Source: Oscillospiraceae bacterium Marseille-Q3528 (GTDB lineage: Bacteria; Bacillota; Clostridia; Lachnospirales; Lachnospiraceae). From it: a stretch of DNA of 64,000 bases. Location: assembly GCA_018223385.1 (NCBI GenBank), contig JAGTTR010000014.1, positions 1 to 64,000 on the forward strand. The letters run 5' to 3'. The translations under genes were made by a program, and so were the position numbers. Numbering within the stretch: position 1 is the first letter of the stretch; every line of letters begins with the position of its first letter. Below, piece after piece: positions 19,301 through 27,017 of the stretch. The notes below the pieces were generated by a model. That model ran no database searches and had not been told where the DNA came from. It worked only from the letters and a program-made list of their open reading frames with translations.

Positions 19301-19437
19301 GATACCTGTTCCGACACTGCAGCAGGATCTTCTGTCACCGTCCCCGGCAATTCCGATGCATACACCAGACCGGCGTTTGCGGAAAATAACATACTCCCCG
19401 CCAGCAGCAATGCCAGCCATCTCTTATTTTTCCTCAT
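16378..19437 (-). CDS. SLH-anchored BspA-like protein with two Cys-rich modules
   Basis: 1019-residue exported protein. The signal peptide (LLLAGSMLFSANAGLVYAS) is like that of the gene at 1979-4348. An acidic linker of about 120 residues leads to BspA-type leucine-rich repeats in two blocks (about residues 190-385 and 480-735). Each block is followed by a Cys-rich module: a Cys-His start (CAH), CEKCGYSY or CSLCGYSY, and an end of type DGDGFCDCC or DKNMDGICDVC. The paired Cys suggest zinc ribbons, and the Asp-rich end resembles a calcium loop; both are inference. Three SLH domains form the last 184 residues. GGGGGAG precedes the ATG by five bases. It is the first gene after the promoter at 19506-19534. 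Confidence 0.86.
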   Translation of the reverse strand: MRKNKRWLALLLAGSMLFSANAGLVYASELPGTVTEDPAAVSEQVSVETPEKEQNDQPEITESSGETPKASEEAADTIEEGTEDEGKASADQGAAAGEEQQEIPDEISKEQGASTAAEEDLQNPASEDAETTEQIEENALENQTAGNISWSVSNGTLTISGSGDMPNYGWVWTDSFNGQGYGETPWQGEISKITKIVVSSGITKIGDYAFAGCSNVTSASIADTVKDLGNSMFLNCRKLEQVTLPKGLRSIPKAAFYECSSLKDIVIPDGVTLIEDLAFAECSKMVSASLPDSVTSIGDQAFRNCKSLREMKVPKNITTLPSYVFMNCSGMQSVSIPVAVKTIARGAFYMCDALQTVSYAGSTYQWGGISIVADDNSGLFNVTYLTTTSCAHVLRKKVVKVTCEKDGYTTHTCEKCGYSYKSDIEYASWHDLVYKKQNNGKHLVSCSKGDYSAEENCYDGDGDGFCDCCKQKMEPIRWTCQNQVLTITGKGEIEDYWGGDAPWRSADFKEVVIGTGITRIGVRAFANNKKLEKVTLPDTVTSIGELAFESSGLKSISLPKNLTAIEDGAFSGCESLTNVVFAGAVTRTTGNALDSQGSASANGTLRIGRNAFSSCIVLKEISLPEGTTTIGDNAFNNCRALEQITLPNTITEMGAYQFYGCSSLQSVRIPIRITSIKEYTFGDCSSLTELTIPAGVTSIEDGAFTSCDALENVNFLGNQDMWDNISIAGSNAQLQDAALTTGNCAHSYTTSVVAPGCQTAGYTLHFCSLCGYSYRDNETAAGTHQLSYEQVSTGRHRVYCSKCDYEEVEICTDKNMDGICDVCKSKMASLEAGGLYDDVLELYGWRYEAIKYTKEHGIMNGISGTHNFAPDEPLTRAMFATIIYRMEGSPKASYSVKFPDVPDGNYFSVPIIWANKAGIINGHSNTGLFGTRENITREDMVVIMYRYCRVKGLASGGRADLGRFPDADQISGYAKEAVQWAVANGIINGRSNTGMLDPKGNASRVETAAIIQRFMTKIK

Positions 19438-19505
19438 CTAGCTCCCCCGTCTTTCCTTTTCATTTATTTCACGTGTTTTCTCACAATTTTTTCGGTTACA
19501 ATTTT

Positions 19506-19534
19506 ATTCTAGGAGTTTTGACGAAAGAAATCAA
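19506..19534 (-). promoter_or_regulatory. Sigma-A promoter of the tandem SLH genes
   Basis: -35 TTGATT (19529-19534), spacer of exactly 17 bases, -10 TAGAAT (19506-19511). It lies about 70 bases before the ATG of the 1019-residue SLH gene and may also drive the next two genes, for which no convincing promoter is seen. Confidence 0.7.
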
Positions 19535-19561
19535 GATGATTTTGCAGCTTCCTACAGTTTT

Positions 19562-19720
19562 CTACAGTTCAATTTTATTTTGATTTAAAATCTTCTGTAT
19601 GCTCTCATATGTCTTTTCTCTAAGTCCCATTTCCATAGCAAAATTTGCAAACTTCTCTATTGTATTTGCTACTGCAACAATAATATCCTTGCATTTTTTC
19701 TTTTTTAGACCGGTAAGAGA
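19562..19720 (-). pseudogene. Possible gene remnant between two SLH genes
   Basis: The 343-base gap 19438-19780 holds a terminator, a promoter and, between them, an open frame of 52 codons closed by TAG at both ends. It has no start codon at its head. The peptide (KKCKDIIVAVANTIEKF..., ending KIEL) has a natural amphipathic composition, unlike a random frame, and is preceded by two A6 runs. I cannot name a family. It may be the decayed 3' end of a lost gene, or chance. Confidence 0.25.
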
Positions 19721-19724
19721 CTAT

Positions 19725-19770
19725 AAAAAACTACTGTCCCATAAATGAACGCTCATTTACAAAACAGTAG
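19725..19770 (-). terminator. Rho-independent terminator ending the wall-polymer operon
   Basis: Minus strand: CTACTGT pairs with ACAGTAG, and inside it TAAATGA pairs with TCATTTA around a three-base loop; six T follow at once. It stands about ten bases after the stop codon of the C1A protease gene and should end the long transcript that starts at 40594. Confidence 0.9.
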
Positions 19771-19780
19771 CTTTACTCTT

Positions 19781-22700
19781 TTATCTGATATGATTCATAA
19801 AACGCTGAATCACCGCCGCAGTTTCTACCCGGCTGGCATTTCCCTTGGGATCCAGCATCCCAGTGTTGCTCCGGCCATTGATGATGCCGTTGGCCACTGC
19901 CCACTGGACAGCTTCTTTTGCATAGCCGGACACCTGTCCCGCATCCGGGAAACTGCTCAGATCTGCACGCCCGTTGGTGGCGATTCCCCTGTATTTGCAG
20001 TAGCGGTACATGATCACGACCATGTCCTCACGGGTGATGTTTTCATAAGTGCCGAACAGACCGGTGTTGCTGTGCCCGTTGATGATGCCCACTTTGTTTG
20101 CCCAGATGATCGGCACGCTGAAATAGTTGCCATTCGGCACATCCGGGAACTTCGTGGAATAGGATGCCTTCGGGGATCCCTCCATACGGTAGATCATTGT
20201 GGCAAACATGGCTCTGGTCAGCGGATCGTCCGGGGCAAAGTTGCGGGTGCCGGAGATCCCGTTCATGATGCCATAATCAGTCACGTACTTGATGGCATCG
20301 TAGCGCCAGCCCGGAATATCCGGCACATCATCATACAACGATGTTCCTGCAACGATCTGGAACGTTTTTGTCACCTGTCCCTGATAATTGCCTCTGCCTG
20401 TCACAGTCACAGAAGCTGTTCCCACGTTAACATTGTTGCTGTACTGCACCTCATAATCTGTGCCTTCCTGCAGGCCGGAGACTGTCACGACGGGCCGCTT
20501 GGCAGTACCATCATAAGTCACCGACGTCTCCTGCAGACTGACCATACTTTCCGTCAGCAGGGCCTTATAGATCCAGAAATTTAAGTCCCGGATTCCCTCA
20601 TAGTTTCCGATTCCCGTAATCAGCACTGTCGCCGTTCCCGGGAAACGGTTGTTGGTATAAGATAAACGATAATCCACATCTTTCGTCAGCTGTACGCCAC
20701 CATAACTAACATACGGCTCCGGTGTCAGATCAGCCCCCGTATAATAAAACGCATATGGATAAATCCAGCTGTCTGCTTCCGCATCTTCCAGACTGCTTTT
20801 TGTAACAGTTACCGTACACTTCGCCGAAAATCTGCTTCCTGTACAGGTGATCACTGCTGTTCCCGCGCCGCATGCCCGCACATTGCCACCGGCATCCACA
20901 GTTGCCACTTTTTCATTGCTGCTGTTCCAGGCCACATCCAGCGAATCTGTCGTGTTCGACGGTGTGTACTGTACTTTTAACTGACGGGATTTTCCAACCT
21001 TTAAAGAAAGACTAGTCTGATCCAGCGTCATAGACGTCATGGGAACCTCTGTACTTTCGCTGGACTTCGTATCTGTAAACGCTTTGATCCTGCAATTATA
21101 GCTTCCTCCAGCGCTCTGATCTGTCCATTTTTCTTTATCCGAGCTGGTAAAGCTCTGTCCGGCCTCGGAATGGGAAACACATTTGAACCAGCCTCCATTG
21201 GCAGTTCTGTCCGCCAGCACATAGGCAATGCTGCTGCCGGACTCCAGATGCACAACAATGGCAAACTTTTCTCCTTCAGTCAGCGGAATATCCTGATCCA
21301 GCACAATCTTATGGTATCCGGCATAGGTCTCATAGCCGCTCTGCTCATATACCTTCATGCCGCTGGTGGGCACATCCTTTACCCCCCGATAAATCTCAAT
21401 GTTATAATTCACATTTTCCCAGTTGGCAGCAAACGCAACAGATTTCAGCGTTTCTTTCCCATCAGCGGTAAACACGTTGGCCGCATAATTGCTGCTGCAG
21501 TTACTGAAAGGGTATGCGCTGCCATCATACTGATAAATATTGTCCTCATGGGTATCTTCCATGATGACCACGAAAGCATTGGTATTGGACATGGCCTGAT
21601 CATAGTAGGATACCCACAAATACCCGTCATTTCCGGAATAAGTTCCATAACTGTTCTTCATCAGCCAGGCACCGTCTCCTGGAGCCTCTGTCGCAAAATT
21701 CTCTTTGCTGAAATTGTCATCCCAGCCAACGATGGTGACTGCATGATTGGTTGACTTCGTATCATGATTATAATAGCAGTATACGCCATTTTTGTAATTC
21801 ATATAAGAAACCTTATAATACATCCCGGATGCCACTGCGCCATAATCCATGATGGCTTTTTTTATCGTATCGGTATCCTTCATCATCATCCAGTAGGCAT
21901 TTTCCAATACCACAGCATTGTGGTTATAATAATACTCTTCCGGCAGCACATAAGAAGAATCTGCCTCACTCCAGGCCACCTCGCTGTTGGCTTCTTCGTC
22001 TACCGCGCCGATCCAGGCTGCAGAGATAAATGTTGTCAGCAGATTATTGCCGCCGATATTCAGGAAATCATCCGTGCTCACCGTCAGGCTGTCGCCCTCC
22101 AGTCCTTTCCGCGGCGTTTCCGGGGTATGATAAGCGCCATACGCCAGCTGCAATTCTGAGAGATCATAAGCTTTCATTCCCCCCCGCCGCAACATACCGC
22201 TCTCTGCTGCCGCCAGCCAGGCAAAGGCCCAACAGGTGCCAAAAACGCTCTGGTTTTTGATGGGAGTCACATAGCCAAGATCCACAGAGCTGTAAGATGT
22301 CGGCAAATTCTCACTTCGATAAGCTTCTATCCCTTCTCCCCGCTCCACCTGAATGGTCAGATCACGATACGCGTTTACAAAGCTGCTGTCCTGCTCTGTT
22401 TCCTGCGCCAGCATTTCTGCAGCCGCAGCCGTATTCTCGTCAGATTCCTCCTTCGTCTGTGAAGAATCCTCGACCGTTGTTGACTTCTCTGCCTCATCTA
22501 CAGGGACCACGTCATCGTCTGCCTCTGGCTGATCTTCGGTATCCCTCGCATTGGCCTGGACATCTTTACTGTCCACGTCTGTCTCGTCCAAGGAGGCCGC
22601 AGCTTCTTCCTGTGTATCTTCAGTTTCCGGCATCACTTCTTCTGCAGCCGTGCCCTCATATTCGGATACTACAGCCGTACTTTCCAGCCCTTGTGTCTCC

Positions 22701-22786
22701 TCTGCCGGTGCAGCCTGCACCGTACCGCACATCATGGCTGCTGCCAGCAGAATGCTGATTCCTGTTCTTATCGTTCTTTTGTACAC
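19781..22786 (-). CDS. SLH-anchored papain-like (C1A) cysteine protease
   Basis: 1001-residue exported protein. Signal peptide, then a long acidic linker to about residue 135. Residues about 160-395 are a C1A peptidase with Gln179, catalytic Cys185 (FGTCWAF), His348 (TNHAVTIVGW) and Asn378 (WLMKNSYG), so all active-site residues are present. A lectin-like beta domain of the kind often joined to bacterial C1A proteases follows (about 400-560), then a Big_2 domain (about 580-665), two 70-residue repeats of the same type as in the M23 protein, and three SLH domains. GTG is taken as start: GGGAGG lies seven bases before it. It overlaps the GT2 gene by 19 bases, so the two are coupled. This places a surface protease on the same transcript as the genes for its presumed anchor polymer. 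Confidence 0.9.
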   Translation of the reverse strand: MYKRTIRTGISILLAAAMMCGTVQAAPAEETQGLESTAVVSEYEGTAAEEVMPETEDTQEEAAASLDETDVDSKDVQANARDTEDQPEADDDVVPVDEAEKSTTVEDSSQTKEESDENTAAAAEMLAQETEQDSSFVNAYRDLTIQVERGEGIEAYRSENLPTSYSSVDLGYVTPIKNQSVFGTCWAFAWLAAAESGMLRRGGMKAYDLSELQLAYGAYHTPETPRKGLEGDSLTVSTDDFLNIGGNNLLTTFISAAWIGAVDEEANSEVAWSEADSSYVLPEEYYYNHNAVVLENAYWMMMKDTDTIKKAIMDYGAVASGMYYKVSYMNYKNGVYCYYNHDTKSTNHAVTIVGWDDNFSKENFATEAPGDGAWLMKNSYGTYSGNDGYLWVSYYDQAMSNTNAFVVIMEDTHEDNIYQYDGSAYPFSNCSSNYAANVFTADGKETLKSVAFAANWENVNYNIEIYRGVKDVPTSGMKVYEQSGYETYAGYHKIVLDQDIPLTEGEKFAIVVHLESGSSIAYVLADRTANGGWFKCVSHSEAGQSFTSSDKEKWTDQSAGGSYNCRIKAFTDTKSSESTEVPMTSMTLDQTSLSLKVGKSRQLKVQYTPSNTTDSLDVAWNSSNEKVATVDAGGNVRACGAGTAVITCTGSRFSAKCTVTVTKSSLEDAEADSWIYPYAFYYTGADLTPEPYVSYGGVQLTKDVDYRLSYTNNRFPGTATVLITGIGNYEGIRDLNFWIYKALLTESMVSLQETSVTYDGTAKRPVVTVSGLQEGTDYEVQYSNNVNVGTASVTVTGRGNYQGQVTKTFQIVAGTSLYDDVPDIPGWRYDAIKYVTDYGIMNGISGTRNFAPDDPLTRAMFATMIYRMEGSPKASYSTKFPDVPNGNYFSVPIIWANKVGIINGHSNTGLFGTYENITREDMVVIMYRYCKYRGIATNGRADLSSFPDAGQVSGYAKEAVQWAVANGIINGRSNTGMLDPKGNASRVETAAVIQRFMNHIR

Positions 22787-23781
22787 GTGTGTTCCTCCCG
22801 ACAATCTTCTGTCTTTGCCATCTTCTCTGTCTGTTCTGCCAATTCTCCGTATTCCAGCTTTTTCACCCGGAACTGTACGTCCTCCAAAATCTTCCGGTTG
22901 GCGGAGATCAGATCACCCAGCAGGCCGATGACCAGCGTCTGGAACCCGATGACCAGCAGGGTACTGCACAAAATCAGTGACTGTACATGTCCGCTGCCAT
23001 TTCCCATAAACAGGTATACCAGGAACCGCACGCCGATGAGGGCGCCCAGTGCAAATACGATACCGCCCAGAATGGTGAAAAATTTCAATGGCTTATACAT
23101 CATAAATGCCCGCAAAATCGTCACCATGGATTTCTTCACATAGCCGAACATGCTGTGGAACAGGCGAGACGGCCGCAGATCTTCATTGGTACGCACCGGT
23201 ACGGAGTCCATGGCGATCTTGTTGCGTCCGGCCTGCACAATCGTTTCCAGGGTATAGGTGTATTCGTTCACCACATTCAGACGCATGGCCGCTTCCCTGC
23301 TATACGCCCGAAAACCCGACGGTGCATCGGGAATGTCCGTGTTGGACGCTTTGCGCACCGCCCAGCTGCCGATATGCTGCAGTTTCTTTTTTAACGGAGA
23401 AAAATGTTCTGTCGCATCAATGGGTCTCGCACCGATGACGATATCCGTCCGGCCCTCAAGAATGGGCTGCACCAGCTTGGCGATATCATCTGCATTATAC
23501 TGGTTGTCCGCATCCGTATTGACAATGATATCCGCACCATTTCGGATGGCCGCATCCAGACCGGCCAGAAATCCCTGCGCCAGTCCCTTGTTGCGCCGGA
23601 AATTCACGATATAATGAACGCCCCAGTCTCTTGCCACCTGGGCGGTGTTGTCCTTACTCCCATCATTAATGATCAGATATTCGATCTCATCAATGCCGTC
23701 AATGTGCTTTGGCAGCGCATCCAGCGCCACCGTCAGTGTCTCTTCCTCGTTATAACAAGGCATCTGTATAATCAGTTTCAT
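22768..23781 (-). CDS. Polyprenyl-phosphate glycosyltransferase, GT2 (GtrB/DPM1-like)
   Basis: 337 residues. The GT2 domain (about 1-230) opens IIQMPCYNEEETL and carries NTDADNQYNADD, the DxD-type nucleotide-sugar site. Two membrane helices follow at about 235-260 and 270-295, with a charged tail. This build is that of enzymes that transfer a sugar from a nucleotide donor to undecaprenyl phosphate on the cytoplasmic side. Und-P-sugars feed GT-C enzymes outside the membrane, and two GT-C-like proteins are encoded nearby (27018-28940 and 40634-42094). It overlaps the GT4 gene by ATGA. The sugar is unknown. Confidence 0.85.
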   Translation of the reverse strand: MKLIIQMPCYNEEETLTVALDALPKHIDGIDEIEYLIINDGSKDNTAQVARDWGVHYIVNFRRNKGLAQGFLAGLDAAIRNGADIIVNTDADNQYNADDIAKLVQPILEGRTDIVIGARPIDATEHFSPLKKKLQHIGSWAVRKASNTDIPDAPSGFRAYSREAAMRLNVVNEYTYTLETIVQAGRNKIAMDSVPVRTNEDLRPSRLFHSMFGYVKKSMVTILRAFMMYKPLKFFTILGGIVFALGALIGVRFLVYLFMGNGSGHVQSLILCSTLLVIGFQTLVIGLLGDLISANRKILEDVQFRVKKLEYGELAEQTEKMAKTEDCREEHTCTKER

Positions 23782-24923
23782 CTGTCTGTCCTCTTTCTGT
23801 TCAGCAGCTCCGTGATCCGGTCAGCCATGACCTCCCAGGAATATTTCTGCTTTTCTCTGTCGATATGCACGGCAAAATCTGCGGCTTTATTTTCCCGGAA
23901 AAAGCAGTTTACCGCATCTGCGATAGCTTCCGGCTGCTGCGGTTCCACCACATAACCTGTCTCTCCATCCTGCACCACCTCCGGCAGCCCCCCTACCCGG
24001 GTCACCACCACCGGTTTGCCAAAGCCATAGGCGATCTGTACAATGCCGCTCTGGGTGGCAGACACGTAGGGCAGCACCACCAGATCGCAGCCGGCGAAAT
24101 AGGGTTCCACCTCCGCATCCGGCACATAACCGTCCCGGATGCGCACATGCTCCTCCAGTCCTTCCTGCCGGATCAGCGCCAGATAGTCCTCCTTGTCCTT
24201 GCCAAAGTCTCCTACCACATAGAGCCGTACCTGGGGAAACGCCTCCACAATCTGCTGCATCGCCAGCAGCAAATATTTCAGCCCCTTATACTCCCGGACA
24301 AAACCGAAGAATAAGAGCATCTTCTCTTCCTCACTGACGCCCAGCTCTTCTCTGGCCTGCGCCCGGCTGATCCCCCGTAGCTTAAACATATTATACGTGG
24401 GATGCGGCGTCCGTGTAAATACCGCATCTGGAATTGTTTGCAGCAGATCTTGCTGATCCTGGGCCGACTGCACGATATACCGGCTGCCCTGCTTCAGCGT
24501 CATCTTTGTCAGCAGCCGATCCAGGGGAAAACGTTCGTGCGGAAACACATTGTGGCAGACAAACAGTACCGGAATGTTCTTTTTTTTCAAAATGCCCGTC
24601 AGCACCCGGTAGCAGGGCGCAAAATACGGATGCCACCACTGTACGATCACAGCTTTGGGCTTCCAGGAAGCAATCTCTCTGCCGCAGGCGATCCAGTTTG
24701 CCGGATTGGCAGTATGGATCATATAACGTGTTCCGGGGATCCGAAAGCTTTCGTTAGAGGCATCCTTCTGCTCTTTTTTGTACAGAAGCTTCGGATACTG
24801 GAACTTGTAGGAAACCATTTCCACCTCATACTGTGCCCGGAGTGCCCGGCACATCAGCCCTGTGTAATGAGAGATGCCGCCTTTATACGGGTACACCGGC
24901 CCGATCAATACCAATTTTTCCAT
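23778..24923 (-). CDS. Glycosyltransferase family 4
   Basis: 381 residues, cytoplasmic GT-B fold. The N-terminal half opens KLVLIGPVYPYKGGISHYT, the loop that holds the acceptor side. The C-terminal half has the donor-site pattern SATQSGIVQIAYGFGKPVV with TRVGGLPEVV. Length is normal for the family. It has AGGAGG before the ATG, sits ten bases after the flippase-like gene and overlaps the next GT2 gene by four bases, so all three are translated together. It probably adds one residue to the wall polymer; donor and linkage cannot be told from sequence. Confidence 0.85.
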   Translation of the reverse strand: MEKLVLIGPVYPYKGGISHYTGLMCRALRAQYEVEMVSYKFQYPKLLYKKEQKDASNESFRIPGTRYMIHTANPANWIACGREIASWKPKAVIVQWWHPYFAPCYRVLTGILKKKNIPVLFVCHNVFPHERFPLDRLLTKMTLKQGSRYIVQSAQDQQDLLQTIPDAVFTRTPHPTYNMFKLRGISRAQAREELGVSEEEKMLLFFGFVREYKGLKYLLLAMQQIVEAFPQVRLYVVGDFGKDKEDYLALIRQEGLEEHVRIRDGYVPDAEVEPYFAGCDLVVLPYVSATQSGIVQIAYGFGKPVVVTRVGGLPEVVQDGETGYVVEPQQPEAIADAVNCFFRENKAADFAVHIDREKQKYSWEVMADRITELLNRKRTDR

Positions 24924-24932
24924 GATGTCCTC

Positions 24933-25862
24933 CTATTTGTCAAACCGGAACAGTAATTTTGAGATCACATAAAAAGCCAGATCAATGACCACGGACTGGA
25001 TGCTGACCAGTGCCACCACCAGCGCACAGATTTCCCGTGGAGCCACGATGCCAAGAAGCAGCAGCTGAATGCTTTCTTTCACCCCCATGCCCGCAGGTGC
25101 AAACAACGCCGCCATACCAATGGCTGTAGATACAGAAAATACGCCGATGGAAAATACAAACTGTCCGAAGGAAAGGGCCGGATACAGTGCCAGAATCATC
25201 ACACTGGTGCCGATGCCGGATACCAGCTTGGAAAGAGTGACAATGCCAATCCCTTTGCCCAGTGCCCGGCCATTCATGTAATACCGCTCTTCCAGGCTCT
25301 TATGCTTGATGATCCGATAGGCAATGCCCACCAGACGGTTGAATACCGGCGGTAAAAGGCAAAAGATAACTGCTGCCGTCAGCGCATACAGGGCATACAC
25401 CGTCCGCGCACTGACTTTTGTCGTATCCGTAAACAGGAAGAAAACCGTTCCCACCAGCATGCAGCTGAATACCTGCAGGACAGAATCCAGAAAAGAGGTG
25501 ATCACCGCCACGCCGGTGTCAATGCCTTCCTGGGCCGCCAGATAGATCTTCCCGCCTACCCAGGCCACCTTTCCCGGAATATACCTGCCCAGCCAGGACT
25601 TGGCATAAATCTTATACAGGCTGTCCGCCCGCAGTCGTTCCCCGGTGAAATTGTCCAGCAGTGCTTTCCAGGACAGGGGCAGCATCAGCAAAGAGCAGGT
25701 GCGGATGACTGTGGACAAAAGCAGCAGCCACCCATTGGTCTTCACCTGTTTCAGCACACTGAAATCCAGACCTGCAATATACCGGACAATAAACACAACG
25801 ATCGCCATATAAAACAGGTACACCAGTATTTTTTTCAACAGTTTCTTCTTATCTTTCTCCAT
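24933..25862 (-). CDS. Lysylphosphatidylglycerol-synthase-type membrane protein (UPF0104), flippase-like
   Basis: 309 residues with about eight membrane helices and the family pattern FAPAGMGVKESIQLLL near residue 260. Related proteins form the flippase half of MprF, and stand-alone forms occur in glycan loci beside polyprenyl-phosphate glycosyltransferases. A role in moving a lipid-linked sugar across the membrane is inference. The start at residue 13 of the longest frame is preferred, because GGGAGAAGATC precedes it. It overlaps csaB by 14 bases. Confidence 0.75.
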   Translation of the reverse strand: MEKDKKKLLKKILVYLFYMAIVVFIVRYIAGLDFSVLKQVKTNGWLLLLSTVIRTCSLLMLPLSWKALLDNFTGERLRADSLYKIYAKSWLGRYIPGKVAWVGGKIYLAAQEGIDTGVAVITSFLDSVLQVFSCMLVGTVFFLFTDTTKVSARTVYALYALTAAVIFCLLPPVFNRLVGIAYRIIKHKSLEERYYMNGRALGKGIGIVTLSKLVSGIGTSVMILALYPALSFGQFVFSIGVFSVSTAIGMAALFAPAGMGVKESIQLLLLGIVAPREICALVVALVSIQSVVIDLAFYVISKLLFRFDK

Positions 25863-27003
25863 GATCTTCTCCCAAAAGCATCCAGGCCATGTGGGCATTT
25901 TCTGTCTGCTGTACTTTCATTTTCTCCACAAAAGCGGCAATCGGCTCTTCCTGCAGCTCTGGCGTCTGTAAAAGCAGCTCTGCGCTCTGGATCACCTGCT
26001 TCGGGTCAAAATCATCCACAGAAAAGCAGGCATCTTCGACCCCCGCCAGCTGTGCCATGCCCCGCACCTTCTCCTGATAGGATAAAAGGATCACCGGCGT
26101 CTTCTGCAGGAATGCATAGATAAATCCATGAAGCCGCATGCCGATCAGCAGCTTTGCCCCACCGATCACCTGCATGGCTTCTGACGGTGTCATCTGCGGA
26201 TCATCCAGGACCACATGATTCTGCGGCTGCTTCACCCGTTCGATCACCGCCCGGGCCACTTTGGCATCCCTGCCGATACAGCAGGACAACCACACCACCG
26301 GCATTCCCCATTCCTCACTGATGATGTCTGCCAGTGCCGTCAGCCGGGCAATCAGGCTTTCGTATTTTTCCTGGTTTTTCTTACTTCGAATGTTCCATCG
26401 ATTACACAACCGCACGGGAATAAACGGATGCGTGTCATACCAGTGCCGGACGGTCATAACCACATAACGCTCCGGCAGTTTCCGGCGCAAACGGTCGGCA
26501 TCTGGCTCCTGCACATAACTGTATACCGGATCTGCCGTCAGCACCGTCTGGGAAGCCCCCAGTGACCGGGCAATCTCCAGAGAGATCGGATCCCGCACCG
26601 TCACCGCATCTGCCCGCCGCAGATACCGGGCCGCCCGCCGCCGGTTGAACCCATACTGCAGCGGTTCCAGGCTGTTAGCATATACGAAAGTCTTCTTCCC
26701 CAGCTTCTGCGCGTAGGCCAGCTTCTGCAGCCACCGCAGGGCGTTGAACATGGTGGTACGATCCTGGATCAGGCCTCCGCCTCCGAGGATAAACAGATCA
26801 CAGGCCTCCACTGCCGCTTTCCAGCCCGGATCCCCGTTGCCCATGCATCGAACGCCCGGATGCATCTTCTCTGCCTCTCCTGCATCCAGACAGATGACCG
26901 TTATCTCACATCTTTCCCGAAACGTGCGCACCAGCACATCCAGGATGGCCTCGTCACCGGTATTTCTGATACCGGACGCACAATGTATCACGATTTTTTT
27001 CAC
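25849..27003 (-). CDS. csaB: Polysaccharide pyruvyltransferase CsaB
   Basis: 384 residues. Family features include an N-terminal CASGIRNTGDEAIL, a glycine stretch LFILGGGGLIQDRTTM near residue 75 and GMRLHGFIYAFL near residue 300. CsaB adds a 4,6-linked pyruvate ketal, from phosphoenolpyruvate, to an amino sugar of the secondary wall polymer; in Bacillus and Paenibacillus this ketal is what SLH domains bind. Its place here, upstream of an SLH protease and seven genes from a tandem SLH array, makes that role very likely. The start codon is GTG with AGGAGG nine bases before it. It is the single best pointer to the purpose of the locus. Confidence 0.92.
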   Translation of the reverse strand: MKKIVIHCASGIRNTGDEAILDVLVRTFRERCEITVICLDAGEAEKMHPGVRCMGNGDPGWKAAVEACDLFILGGGGLIQDRTTMFNALRWLQKLAYAQKLGKKTFVYANSLEPLQYGFNRRRAARYLRRADAVTVRDPISLEIARSLGASQTVLTADPVYSYVQEPDADRLRRKLPERYVVMTVRHWYDTHPFIPVRLCNRWNIRSKKNQEKYESLIARLTALADIISEEWGMPVVWLSCCIGRDAKVARAVIERVKQPQNHVVLDDPQMTPSEAMQVIGGAKLLIGMRLHGFIYAFLQKTPVILLSYQEKVRGMAQLAGVEDACFSVDDFDPKQVIQSAELLLQTPELQEEPIAAFVEKMKVQQTENAHMAWMLLGEDHGER

Positions 27004-27017
27004 AAACCTGCCTCCTG

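Larger units (their letters stand above)
134..20335 (-). repeat. Dispersed direct repeats: SLH-coding 3' cassette
   Basis: Seven head-to-tail genes end in a near-identical block of about 555 bases coding for three SLH domains: 134-688, 1979-2533, 4464-5018, 8477-9031, 12878-13432, 16378-16932 and 19781-20335. Two more diverged copies lie at 42873-43421 and 43873-44427. By eye the copies at 1979 and 8477 differ at only a few positions over their first 120 bases. All copies are in the same orientation, so recombination between them would delete or fuse genes. Confidence 0.9.

Noticed and set aside
19690-19712. Two A6 runs as a transposase frameshift site
   Set aside because: No transposase-like sequence, terminal repeats or target duplication nearby.
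134-20335. Regularly spaced repeats as a CRISPR-like array
   Set aside because: The repeats are 555 bases long, coding and kilobases apart; they are SLH domains.
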